NCBI GenBank assembly: GCA_002717305.1 | Contig: PBDH01000018.1 | Span: 4,044-27,146, forward strand | Reading direction: 5' to 3' | Origin: Gammaproteobacteria bacterium | GTDB lineage: Bacteria > Pseudomonadota > Gammaproteobacteria > Pseudomonadales > Litorivicinaceae | Length of the DNA stretch: 23,103 nt | In this document: in pieces, positions 16,044 to 23,103 of the stretch | How positions within the stretch are numbered: the first letter of the stretch is position 1 | Layout: the number at the start of each line of letters is the position of its first letter | Program-made: the position numbers and the translations under genes | The notes under the pieces: generated by a model | Told to the model about the DNA's origin: nothing | Databases searched by the model: none | Seen by the model: only the letters and a program-made list of their open reading frames with translations

Positions 16044-16787
16044 ATGATCAAAAACCTCTTATCGGCACTCGCTTTTAGTGCCGTTGCGGCAACCTCTAGC
16101 GCCGGAGATATCCCGGATCCTTTGCGAATTGCAACCGAGGGCGCCTATCCCCCGTTCAATGGCGTCGATGCGAACGGCAAACTCATTGGATTTGATGTCG
16201 ATATCGCAATGGCTCTCTGTAAAGAGATGCAGGCAAACTGCGAACTGGTGGCGCAGGATTGGGATGGAATCATTCCCGCATTAGTCGCGAACAAGTACGA
16301 TGCGATTATTGCTTCAATGTCGATAACGGATGAACGCAAGAAAACGATTGACTTCACTAACAAGTACTACTCGAATTACTTGGCGATTATCGGTGAGAAG
16401 GGCAAGGTAGGGGGAGCGAAAGATTTGTCAGGAAAGGTGGTTGGGGCCCAGCGTTCCACGTTGGCCTCACAATGGGCGGAAGACAATCTCATGGGTAAGG
16501 CAGATTTAAAGTTGTACGATACCCAGACCGCGGCCTATGCTGATCTCTCTGCTGGGCGTTTGGATGCGATGGTATCCGATATCTACCCCGCGATGGACTG
16601 GCTGAAAGATAACGGTGGTTACGAGCTTTCCGGCAGTGCGATTGATATTAACGATCAGATTGGCATCGGTATACGTCAAGGTGAATCGGATCTCAGAGCA
16701 GCCTTCAACAAAGCGATTGATGCGATTCGTGCGAACGGTACGTACGCAAAAATCAACGCTAAATACTTTTCTGCTGATATATATTGA
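16044..16787 (+). CDS. Periplasmic polar-amino-acid binding protein (SBP family 3)
   Basis: A 247-residue extracellular solute-binding protein of family 3 (HisJ/ArgT type). It has a signal peptide (MIKNLLSALAFSAVAATSSA, cleavage likely after A20). The mature start is typical: LRIATEGAYPPFNGVDANGK, then IGFDVDIAMALCKEM, WDGIIPALVANKYDAIIASM and ITDERKKTIDFTNKYY, the hallmark segments of lysine/arginine/ornithine/histidine binders. Substrate is probably a basic or other polar amino acid. AAGGAT at 16031-16036 is the ribosome site. It is followed by two permease genes, with a hairpin in the 33-bp gap that may keep binding protein in excess over permease. Confidence 0.93.
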   Translation: MIKNLLSALAFSAVAATSSAGDIPDPLRIATEGAYPPFNGVDANGKLIGFDVDIAMALCKEMQANCELVAQDWDGIIPALVANKYDAIIASMSITDERKKTIDFTNKYYSNYLAIIGEKGKVGGAKDLSGKVVGAQRSTLASQWAEDNLMGKADLKLYDTQTAAYADLSAGRLDAMVSDIYPAMDWLKDNGGYELSGSAIDINDQIGIGIRQGESDLRAAFNKAIDAIRANGTYAKINAKYFSADIY

Positions 16788-16795
16788 TCGGATCT

Positions 16796-16817
16796 GGGGG
16801 CGAGAGCTCCCGTTTTC
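16796..16817 (+). terminator. Intercistronic hairpin after the binding-protein gene (attenuator or mRNA stabiliser)
   Basis: GGGGGC (16796-16801) pairs with GCTCCC (16806-16811), six pairs with one G-U, around a GAGA tetraloop of the stable GNRA type, then GTTTTC. The U-run is short, so partial termination or protection of the upstream mRNA 3' end is more likely than full termination. Confidence 0.5.
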
Positions 16818-16820
16818 GGC

Positions 16821-17528
16821 ATGGATACGTTATCTAAGTTATCGTTAGGGCCTTCCGGTTGGGGTGACGAGCTCCTTATCGGAGCTCTGATGACTGTTAG
16901 TCTCGCAGTTGCTTCGTTAATTATAGGATTGATAATCGGGGGTGTATTAGCTCTCTGTAAAATCCAACCAATTACTATTCTTCGCGGATTCGCACACGGA
17001 TTGACCCTTCTTTTCCGGGGGATGCCTGAATTCTTGGTAATTTTGGTTGTTTTTTTTGGGCTCGATATCTTAATCAACATACTGCTGAGTTCTGTCGCGA
17101 TGGATCTCGAGATATCAACACCCAAATTCTGGGCGGGAGCACTTGGTCTCGGGTTGATTTTTGGGGTTTATGCTTCTGAGGTGTTCAAGGGCGCATACTA
17201 CGCGGTCCCAAAAGGCGTTCTCGAGGCGTCACATGCGTTAGGCCTCTCTGATTTTCAGACGACCACTCAAATACACATCCCTTTAATGTGGCGTTACGCG
17301 CTCCCTGGATTGATGAACCTCTGGCTCGTGTTACTCAAAGACACCTCTCTGGTCGCCGTTATCGCGTTCGATGAACTTCTAAGAACAGCTAAGGTCGCTG
17401 GGGAAACCGAGCGAGAACCATTCATTTTTTTCCTGGCAGCTGGCGTTTTGTATTTATTGATGACATGGGTAAGTGATCAAGCGAAGATCCGACTCGAAAA
17501 TCGCGTTAGCTTGGCTGGACGAAATTAA
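16821..17528 (+). CDS. Amino-acid ABC transporter permease (HisQ/ArtQ-like)
   Basis: A 235-residue inner-membrane permease with about five helices (near 22-45, 70-92, 105-120, 165-185, 205-222). Typical features are RGMPEFLVIL (67-76), matching the RGTPxLVQ region of the HisQ family, and the EAA loop EASHALGLSDFQTTTQIHIP (135-154) that docks on the ATPase subunit. No good ribosome site precedes the ATG at 16821, but the N-terminal GWGDELLIGALMTVSLA fits the family start. Its stop overlaps the next permease by one base (TAATG). An ATPase gene for the importer is not found in the window. Confidence 0.92.
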   Translation: MDTLSKLSLGPSGWGDELLIGALMTVSLAVASLIIGLIIGGVLALCKIQPITILRGFAHGLTLLFRGMPEFLVILVVFFGLDILINILLSSVAMDLEISTPKFWAGALGLGLIFGVYASEVFKGAYYAVPKGVLEASHALGLSDFQTTTQIHIPLMWRYALPGLMNLWLVLLKDTSLVAVIAFDELLRTAKVAGETEREPFIFFLAAGVLYLLMTWVSDQAKIRLENRVSLAGRN

Positions 17529-18325
17529 TGACAGAGGCAATTTTCAAGAGTATCTATTTTTGGTTTAGAGGTTGGCACTACGACATTGGCAAAGCGGTAT
17601 GTGTCCCGTTTGAGCAGATTCTACCAAGCTCAATTAGTCCGTACTGCCCCCGCCTTATAGATGGCTTCTTCATCACCTTGGAGCTTGTTGCGCTCTCACT
17701 GATTTTCGCCTTTTTACTCGCCAGAATGATGGCTCAACTTCTTGCGATCGGATCAACCCCGAGTCAAACACCAATCAAAATCTATATGTATATATTTCAG
17801 GGCACGCCGATACTAATCCAACTTTGGATGGTGTACTACGGTTTAGCACAGTTTAAGTGGATTCAAGAGTCAGCAGGATGGATATTTTTAGGTAGTGGAT
17901 GGTGGGTGGGCTTGATAGTTTTGACTCTTAATTCTGCAGCTTATCAAACTAACATCCTAATTGGTTCAATCCGTAACCTGCCGCAGGGTCAGTTGGAGGG
18001 GGCTCATTCGATAGGTATGAATCCTCGGCAGACATACCAAAAGATTCTTTTCCCACAGGCCGTACGAACCTCATGGCCAGCGCTTGCGAATGAAGGAATT
18101 TTGTTGCTTAAAGCGAGTGCGCTGGTAAGTACGATAACGGTACTTGATTTGATGGGACATTCTAGAACTGTCTTTTCAAGGAGCTATGATCTTTGGGTAT
18201 ATGGTGGAACAGCCTTATTGTATATTTTGCTCACTGCTTTGATGACCGTGGTCGCATTTTTAATTCGTCGCTACTGGTTCCAAAGTCTCCCCTCCGATCC
18301 TTGGTTCAAGGAAATCTCGCGCTAG
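17528..18325 (+). CDS. Amino-acid ABC transporter permease (HisM/ArtM-like)
   Basis: A 265-residue permease, partner of the preceding one. It carries GTPILIQLWMVYYGL (92-106), an expanded form of the family's RGTPxLVQ segment, and the EAA loop EGAHSIGMNPRQTYQKILFP (157-176). The N-terminal ~40 residues (two Cys and FWFRGWHYDIG) extend beyond a minimal HisM. Its ATG overlaps the upstream stop by one base. It ends three bases from the stop of the converging phosphoribosyltransferase gene, leaving no room for a separate terminator and no ATPase gene downstream. Confidence 0.92.
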   Translation: MTEAIFKSIYFWFRGWHYDIGKAVCVPFEQILPSSISPYCPRLIDGFFITLELVALSLIFAFLLARMMAQLLAIGSTPSQTPIKIYMYIFQGTPILIQLWMVYYGLAQFKWIQESAGWIFLGSGWWVGLIVLTLNSAAYQTNILIGSIRNLPQGQLEGAHSIGMNPRQTYQKILFPQAVRTSWPALANEGILLLKASALVSTITVLDLMGHSRTVFSRSYDLWVYGGTALLYILLTALMTVVAFLIRRYWFQSLPSDPWFKEISR

Positions 18326-18328
18326 GTG

Positions 18329-18895
18329 CTAGTTCCGATAAGCGGCCTTCGCCTCAGCCTCATCGACTTCGATGATGCCACCTTTTGCTGCATCATGCTC
18401 ATGCTGAATGATGTCTCGAGCATCCCAAGGATAATCCACCCAAACATCTTCAATGTCCTTCCCGACAAACACATGCTTCACCGCTTCTGGAAATTCCGCC
18501 TTTTTCGGCTTCAACTTATTATGCATAACAAAGACGCCAATTTCCGCTGGATTTTCTGAAAGTAGCTCACCGATCGCAAAGGCTAACGTAGTGCGCTCGT
18601 CGTCCACTTCGTCCACCAACAGAACACGTTTCCCCGTAATCATATTATTTACACCATCTACCCACTGAAGTTTGAAAGGAATATCTGATGGTGGCTCGTC
18701 GGGATGATACCTCGCCAGCGAAATAGCAATCAGCGGCTTTTCCACATACGTGCGTAGGATACGCGCAGGAATAAAGCCACCACCACCGATCGCGAGTATG
18801 ACGTCAAACTGAAAGTCACTCGCGATAATTTGCCGAACACCGTGCGCTATGGTTTGGTGGAGATCGGCGTAAGAAAAACGGAGACGTGTGCTCAT
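18329..18895 (-). CDS. Purine-type phosphoribosyltransferase (fungal Hpt1/Xpt1-like)
   Basis: A 188-residue type I phosphoribosyltransferase, probably salvaging hypoxanthine, guanine or xanthine with PRPP. The PRPP loop at 91-104 reads VLLVDEVDDERTTL; the DEVDD.RTTL form resembles yeast Hpt1/Xpt1 more than E. coli Gpt or Hpt. Earlier, VILAIGGGGFIPARIL (32-47) is the usual hydrophobic strand and glycine turn, and WVDYPWDARD (152-161) near the end also recalls the fungal group. The frame extends upstream to 18955, but the ATG at 18895 is preceded by GGAAAG at a five-base spacing and starts the recognisable protein, so I chose it. The base specificity cannot be told from sequence alone. Confidence 0.85.
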   Translation of the reverse strand: MSTRLRFSYADLHQTIAHGVRQIIASDFQFDVILAIGGGGFIPARILRTYVEKPLIAISLARYHPDEPPSDIPFKLQWVDGVNNMITGKRVLLVDEVDDERTTLAFAIGELLSENPAEIGVFVMHNKLKPKKAEFPEAVKHVFVGKDIEDVWVDYPWDARDIIQHEHDAAKGGIIEVDEAEAKAAYRN

Positions 18896-19136
18896 GAAAA
18901 CTTTCCAGAAAAAGAAACATGTTATCACCGAGCAGTCGAGATATTCGACTCCCAAATGGGATCTACTTAATTCCCCAAAGATTGGACAATCTAAACCCTG
19001 TAATGCTATGGAGTGATCCGACCCAATTCATAAATTATCCGAATTCATCGAACAATATATTTTGAACTCTTACGTATTTAGTGAAGTACGTTACACTGTT
19101 CTAATCAGGCTTATTTACAACTTGGAAATAATTTCT
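18896..19136. promoter_or_regulatory. Divergent control region between the phosphoribosyltransferase and malic enzyme genes
   Basis: About 240 bp without a gene. Two adjacent inverted repeats stand out: AGTCGA-N5-TCGACT (18934-18950) and TCCCA-AA-TGGGA (18950-18961), which may be operators. The part nearest the malic enzyme is AT-rich, with a poor candidate -10 (TACACT, 19092-19097). No reliable promoter could be fixed. Confidence 0.35.
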
Positions 19137-21410
19137 ATGTCGAACGACCTCCGCGAAGCTGCGCTCCGTTATCATCATGCAGCGCCAGCTGGAAAATTAG
19201 AGATCGCACCAACCAAGCCAATGGCTACGCAGCGTGATTTGTCACTTGCCTACAGTCCCGGTGTAGCCTACGCGTGTGCTGAAATCGCTGAGGATCCTAA
19301 CAAAGCTGCCGAACTCACGGCACGCGCAAACATGGTCGCAGTAATCACTAATGGCACGGCCGTTCTTGGACTAGGCGCAATAGGACCCCTGGCCTCTAAA
19401 CCAGTCATGGAGGGCAAGGCAGTTCTGTTTAAAAAGTTTGCCAACATAAACTCAATTGATATCGAAGTCGATACCACCGACGTAGGTCGCTTCTGTGACG
19501 TTGTTTCCGCGTTGGAGCCCTCTTTTGGCGGGATTAACCTGGAGGACATAAAAGCCCCGGAATGCTTCGAGATAGAGGCACGGCTCCGGGATCAGATGAA
19601 TATCCCAGTCTTCCATGACGATCAGCACGGAACGGCGATAGTGGTTGGAGCTGGGATACTCAATGCTATGCGCCTACTCAGAAAAGAGTTGCACAAAATC
19701 AAGCTGGTTTGCTCAGGGGCGGGAGCAGCAGCCCAAGCGTGCCTAAATATGCTGAAAACACTCGGGGTCAAGCAAGAAAACATAATAGTTTGCGATCAAC
19801 ATGGAGTTCTCCGTAACGGTCGTGAAGGCCCGATGGATAAGTATAAATCACAGTACGCTCGGGACACTGAGCTTTCGACTTTAAAGGAAGCTTTGGTCGG
19901 TGCTGACGTATTTTTAGGGCTCTCGGTGCCCGGCGTGATTGATCAGGATGACGTCGCGAACATGGCGGATCGTCCAGTAATTTTTGCACTCGCAAATCCA
20001 ACACCTGAAATAATGCCTGAAAAAGTGAAAGAAGTTCGTCCGGATGCGCTGATCGCTACCGGTCGTTCAGATTACCCAAACCAAGTTAATAATGTGCTGT
20101 GTTTCCCATTTCTATTCCGTGGCGCACTCGATTGCGGAGCAACAGTCATCAATGAAGAGATGAAGGCCGCCTGCGCGGAAGCCATAGCTGCAATGGTTCA
20201 TGCGGCTCCGTCCGACGAAGTATTAAATACTTATCAAGGAGAGCAGTTAACGTTTGGACCAGAGTATTTTATTCCTAAACCATTCGACCCCCGCTTGATT
20301 ATGGAGATCCCACCCGGGGTCGCTCAAGCGGCTCAAAGGTCTGGCGTGGCGACACGACCTATTGACGATCTAGATGCATACCGTGACGACTTGAGTCGGT
20401 TTGTTTTCCGTTCTGGAATGCTGATGAAACCAATGTTCGAGGCTGCTCGCGCAACCAAACGCCGTCTAGTACTCGCCGAGGGTGAGGGCGGTAAAATGTT
20501 GCAAGCTTGTCAATTGATCGTGTCCGAAAGACTTGCGGACGTAACCCTTGTTGGCAGACCACACGTGATCCAGGAAAAGATTAAATCTATGGGGCTATCA
20601 ATCGTGCCAGGCCAAGATTTTGAAATAGTGGACAATTTGAGTGACGATGTTATGACCCCAATTGGTGAAGAATATCACGCGCTCATGGCACGCCGGGGCA
20701 TGACTCCAAAAGCGGCTCAAACGCGCGTTCGTGCAAATACAACCGTCGTTTCTTCTATGCTACTCCATCGGGGTGATGCTGATGCAATGCTTTGCGGTAC
20801 CTTTGGGACATATGGAAAGCATCTTCGGTTAGCCGAGGAAATCGTCGGCCGCGACGGAGCGTCTCCGGTGGTCGGAGCTGTAACAGTGTTAATATTACCT
20901 CAGGGAACCATATTCCTGACGGACACGCACGTAAATCTCGAGCCAACCGCTGAGCAGTTGTGTGAACTCGCCAAGTTAGCCGCAGACGAAATTCGACGTT
21001 TCGGGATCCAACCTAAAGCCGCCTTCCTGTCTCATTCTAATTTTGGATCTTCTAACACAACTTCTGCGATAAAAGTTCGACAAGCGGCGACCATGTTCAT
21101 GGAGCGATACCCTGATATCGAAGCGGACGGCGAGATGCACGCAGATGCTGCGCTGGAAGAAAAAGTTCGTTTGGATCTACTTCCAAATAGCAAACTGACA
21201 GGTACGGCTAACCTATTAGTTTGTCCAAACCTCGACTCTGCCAATATCGCGAGGAACTTGTTGAAGGTTCTTGGAAACGGTGTGACCGTGGGCCCACTTT
21301 TACTTGGTCTGAAGAAAGAGGCGCATGTTGCCACTGCGTCTAGCTCACCTCGCGGTATTTTCAACATGGCGGCAGTTGCTTTAGCTAATGTGAATCGAAG
21401 CAACGATTAA
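19137..21410 (+). CDS. maeB: NADP-dependent malic enzyme with C-terminal phosphotransacetylase-like domain (MaeB type)
   Basis: A 757-residue hybrid enzyme that decarboxylates malate to pyruvate with NAD(P)H production, feeding gluconeogenesis and NADPH supply. The malic domain has SLAYSPGVAYACAEIAEDP (36-54), the catalytic-type lysine in MEGKAVLFKKFA (91-102), metal-site EDIKAPECFEIE (136-147), HDDQHGTAIV (160-169) and the dinucleotide fold CSGAGAAAQA (192-201). From about 430 to the end lies a phosphate acetyltransferase-like domain, which in MaeB proteins binds acetyl-CoA as a regulator and is not catalytic. The frame is open back to 19062, but the ATG at 19137 begins at the conserved SNDLREAALRYH, so I chose it. 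NADP preference is inferred from the family. Confidence 0.96.
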   Translation: MSNDLREAALRYHHAAPAGKLEIAPTKPMATQRDLSLAYSPGVAYACAEIAEDPNKAAELTARANMVAVITNGTAVLGLGAIGPLASKPVMEGKAVLFKKFANINSIDIEVDTTDVGRFCDVVSALEPSFGGINLEDIKAPECFEIEARLRDQMNIPVFHDDQHGTAIVVGAGILNAMRLLRKELHKIKLVCSGAGAAAQACLNMLKTLGVKQENIIVCDQHGVLRNGREGPMDKYKSQYARDTELSTLKEALVGADVFLGLSVPGVIDQDDVANMADRPVIFALANPTPEIMPEKVKEVRPDALIATGRSDYPNQVNNVLCFPFLFRGALDCGATVINEEMKAACAEAIAAMVHAAPSDEVLNTYQGEQLTFGPEYFIPKPFDPRLIMEIPPGVAQAAQRSGVATRPIDDLDAYRDDLSRFVFRSGMLMKPMFEAARATKRRLVLAEGEGGKMLQACQLIVSERLADVTLVGRPHVIQEKIKSMGLSIVPGQDFEIVDNLSDDVMTPIGEEYHALMARRGMTPKAAQTRVRANTTVVSSMLLHRGDADAMLCGTFGTYGKHLRLAEEIVGRDGASPVVGAVTVLILPQGTIFLTDTHVNLEPTAEQLCELAKLAADEIRRFGIQPKAAFLSHSNFGSSNTTSAIKVRQAATMFMERYPDIEADGEMHADAALEEKVRLDLLPNSKLTGTANLLVCPNLDSANIARNLLKVLGNGVTVGPLLLGLKKEAHVATASSSPRGIFNMAAVALANVNRSND

Positions 21411-21458
21411 GAGTTCAGATGGCTAATCCGCAGTCCGAACTCAACTTGCTCGGTTTTT
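21411..21458 (+). terminator. Possible terminator between maeB and the converging lysR gene
   Basis: GAGTTC (21411-21416) is complementary to GAACTC (21437-21442), extendable by two pairs past a mismatch, with a ~14-20 base loop. A run of five T (21454-21458) follows 11 bases after the stem. The geometry is poor for a rho-independent terminator, so this is only a candidate. Confidence 0.25.
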
Positions 21459-22344
21459 AAGCCAGTTCTTCCACCAAAAAATCTATCAATACACGGGTTT
21501 TAAGTGGTAAGTGACGACCGTGGGGGAAAACGGCATAAAGTTTTCGTTCTGGAATCAGTTGATAGGCCGGGAGCACCTCTCGCAAACGCTCATTCTGAAG
21601 CTCAGATTCGACCATAAATCGAGGCAGTAATATCAGACCCTGGCCCGCCCTCGCGAAGGACACCATCATCTGATCGTTGTTAGTGGATAACTTGGCCTGA
21701 GTAACGATTTGCAACGGTTCCTCTGAACCTTTTTGTAGCTTCAACCGTTGTGCGTTTCGATCGGATCCATAATGTACAAACGGTATATTAGCCAAGTCAT
21801 CTGGTGTCTTGGGCGTCCCATACTCCGCAAGCAAAATCGGTGCACCTGCGAGCACCATAGGAACATCGGCAAGTCTGCGAGCGACCAGCGAAGAATCCTC
21901 CAAGTGACCAATCCGAATCGCGAGATCGAACCCTTCTCCAACCAAATCAACAAACCGATCGGACAACTCGACATGCAAATTAATGCCTCGATTCTTCATA
22001 ATGAACGAGGTCAAGGGCTCTTTTAAAACCCTTTGGGCGAGCGCAACTGGAGCAGAAATGCGAAGAGATCCTTCCGGATTCACTCTACGACCAGCAAGCA
22101 TCTCACCAACTTCTTCAATGCCCTCCACGAGTGGCGCCGATCGCTCGAATAAAAATGATCCCTCGTCGGTCAGACTCAATTGACGAGTTGTTCGATGAAA
22201 TAGGCGTGCACCGAGATCATTCTCCAGACGCTGAACTTGCTTGCTAACGGCTGACCCCGTCATACCAAGACGTCTCGCCGCCTCAGCAAAACTTCCATGA
22301 CGAGCGACAGCGACAAAAATTGGTATTCTTGAAAGACGGTCCAC
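21457..22344 (-). CDS. LysR-family transcriptional regulator
   Basis: A 295-residue regulator. The N-terminal winged helix-turn-helix covers about 1-60 (FVAVARHGSFAEAARRLGMT, SAVSKQVQRLENDLG, LFHRTTRQLSLT), followed by the linker helix and a LysR substrate-binding domain from about 90 (GSLRISAPVALAQRVL) with the DLAIRIGHLEDSSLVARRL strand typical of the CrgA/AaeR-like subgroup. The effector is unknown. It is divergent from the DoxX pseudogene, a common arrangement for this subgroup, in which the regulator controls the neighbouring oxidoreductase or DoxX gene. With that gene broken, its local target may be lost. Its own promoter should lie in the AT-rich 22345-22495 stretch. Confidence 0.94.
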   Translation of the reverse strand: MDRLSRIPIFVAVARHGSFAEAARRLGMTGSAVSKQVQRLENDLGARLFHRTTRQLSLTDEGSFLFERSAPLVEGIEEVGEMLAGRRVNPEGSLRISAPVALAQRVLKEPLTSFIMKNRGINLHVELSDRFVDLVGEGFDLAIRIGHLEDSSLVARRLADVPMVLAGAPILLAEYGTPKTPDDLANIPFVHYGSDRNAQRLKLQKGSEEPLQIVTQAKLSTNNDQMMVSFARAGQGLILLPRFMVESELQNERLREVLPAYQLIPERKLYAVFPHGRHLPLKTRVLIDFLVEELA

Positions 22345-22495
22345 TATTCTGTTTCAACATCACCACGTATTCACCATATTAGTTCCAAAATAGAATTGAT
22401 CAATATATATTTTTATTTGTTTACGTCCATTTTATTAGCACTTTTGGCACCTTGGAAAAAAATTTGAGACGACTACGTTAAATGGAGTATTTGTA
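22345..22495. promoter_or_regulatory. AT-rich divergent intergenic region upstream of lysR and the DoxX remnant
   Basis: About 150 bp, very AT-rich (for example TTGATCAATATATATTTTTA around 22396-22415), containing the palindrome TGATCA. It must carry the lysR promoter and formerly that of the DoxX gene. I could not identify a specific LysR box or -35/-10 pair with confidence. Confidence 0.3.
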
Positions 22496-22838
22496 ATGAT
22501 TCTGACCCGAGTCGCTCGCAGTGTTATTTTTTTAAAGCTACGTGTCGAAAATCAGTACATTCAGCGTCGCTTAAACAGCTGGCTACTTCGAGAGTACCGA
22601 TTTCCCAGCGATCGTGACCTAACTTGTGATTGGTAGTGAGATTTTCGGAGGTCTTGTACTAATCATTAAGGCTTTTTCGTGACCAGCCGCCACGCTATCC
22701 ATCCCGATTCTACTGAGAACAACGTAGATGCAATTGAAAAATAACTGGATATTTTCAAACGAGGCCGGCGGATGGGAATTGCCTGCCCTTCTCGTAATTC
22801 TCGGGGTCAGCATGGGTCTGGTCTGGAGGCACAACTAA
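22496..22838 (+). pseudogene. Decayed DoxX-family membrane protein gene
   Basis: From about 22575 one frame reads TAGYFESTDFPAIVT, stop, LVIGSEIFGGLVLIIKAFS, stop, PAATLSIPILLRTT, stop, then MQLKNNWIFSNEAGGWELP and on to VWRHN and a TAA at 22836-22838. Read through the stops (TAA 22620-22622, TGA 22680-22682, TAG 22725-22727), this follows the DoxX pattern: GTAGWFESLGFP, then E..GGL.LI.G, R.AA, H..N.FW, GG.E..LL. The likely original start is the ATG at 22496 (MILTRVARSVIFLKL), in a different frame, so at least one frameshift lies before 22575. Intact DoxX proteins have about 130-150 residues and four helices. The remaining 36-codon ORF (22728-22838) is the tail and is unlikely to be functional. 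The remaining 73 bp to 22911 show nothing recognisable. Confidence 0.78.
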
Positions 22839-22911
22839 GTACGTGGTCGATAGCCTAGCATGGATAAAGAGCTTTGTTAGCTTCCGGTCCTCAAACATCA
22901 ACTGAATAATC

Positions 22912-23103
22912 TCACGAGATTATCGTCTGGCCATCCCATGCAATCACCTGCCCTGTCCGCTCTGGCGTCAAATTATTCAGAACGTCCCAGAGATATGCGG
23001 CCGACTGCTCGGGACTGAACAATTTATTGGACGGAACTCCTTTTTGAAAAGGCTTAGAAAGGTCAGTATCTACAGTCCCTGGATGCAAGCCAACGATCAC
23101 AGC
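22912..23103 (-). CDS. Short-chain dehydrogenase/reductase, C-terminal fragment, 5' end outside the window
   Basis: The frame runs off the window edge and gives the last ~63 residues of an SDR oxidoreductase. VIVGLHPGTVDTDLSKPF is the segment that follows the catalytic YxxxK in SDRs of the C-factor/CsgA-like group, and TGQVIAWDGQTIIS is a typical C-terminus (G..i.wdG..lpW in relatives). The catalytic residues and the NAD(P) site lie outside. The GTG at 23100 is internal, not a start. An 18-base near-perfect palindrome (ATAATCTC-AC-GAGATTAT, 22906-22923) spans the stop codon. Confidence 0.88.
   Translation of the reverse strand, partial: AVIVGLHPGTVDTDLSKPFQKGVPSNKLFSPEQSAAYLWDVLNNLTPERTGQVIAWDGQTIIS

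Noticed and set aside
18896..18955. 20-residue N-terminal extension of the phosphoribosyltransferase
   Set aside because: The ATG at 18895 has a good GGAAAG ribosome site and starts the recognisable domain; the extension is hydrophobic and cysteine-rich without family likeness.
19062..19136. 25-residue N-terminal extension of malic enzyme
   Set aside because: Conserved sequence starts at the ATG at 19137; the extension covers the likely promoter region.
22619..22834. 71-residue minus-strand frame
   Set aside because: It lies antisense to the DoxX remnant and its sequence is low-information and unlike any protein I know.
1..23103. CRISPR arrays, insertion sequences, prophage genes, tRNA and rRNA genes
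   Set aside because: No regularly spaced repeats, transposase motifs, phage proteins or tRNA-like cloverleaf sequence were noticed on either strand by eye.

Overview
The window looks like chromosomal DNA of a free-living, probably marine, gammaproteobacterium. The evidence is the prfB-lysS pair with the classic prfB programmed frameshift, a lipoprotein M48 protease, a fused MaeB-type malic enzyme, an RND pump, glyoxalase I and a polar amino-acid ABC importer, all at moderate GC and tightly packed. No rRNA, tRNA, CRISPR, insertion sequence or phage gene was seen. The placement is inference; I cannot name a genus.

Layout. (1) 1-2914, plus strand: the 3' end of gcvP, then lipA, an M48/TPR lipoprotein and a small DUF6787-like membrane protein. 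The first three are joined by ATGA overlaps. LipA makes the lipoyl cofactor that the glycine cleavage system needs, so the first two genes fit functionally. (2) 2911-3973: a decayed fumarylacetoacetate-hydrolase-family pseudogene on the minus strand, then a queD-like gene on the plus strand whose promoter sits so close to its ATG that the mRNA is probably leaderless. (3) 4052-8480, minus strand: five overlapping or abutting genes. In transcription order they are a cyclic-nucleotide-binding-like (CNB-like) protein, a very short HlyD-like adaptor, a truncated ABC exporter subunit, a larger ABC exporter subunit, and a second CNB-like protein. The order resembles the export cassette of NHLM (nitrile-hydratase-leader microcin) systems, but both nucleotide-binding domains have lost the residues needed for ATP hydrolysis while the reading frames stay open. 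This is the most unusual part of the window. (4) 8561-11170, minus: lysS and prfB. (5) 11226-15475, minus: an RND permease and its periplasmic adaptor. (6) 15563-18325, plus: glyoxalase I, then a periplasmic binding protein and two permeases of an amino-acid ABC importer with no ATPase gene beside them. (7) 18329-18895, minus: a purine-type phosphoribosyltransferase with a fungal-Hpt1-like PRPP loop. (8) 19137-21410, plus: the malic enzyme. (9) 21457-23103: a LysR regulator (minus), a DoxX-family pseudogene (plus), and the 3' end of a short-chain dehydrogenase (minus).

All genes from 15475 down to 4052 are on the minus strand with gaps of at most about 86 bp, so read-through from the RND genes into prfB-lysS and the exporter cassette is possible. 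Two pseudogenes, a catalytically impaired exporter and an importer without its ATPase suggest a genome losing accessory functions piecemeal.
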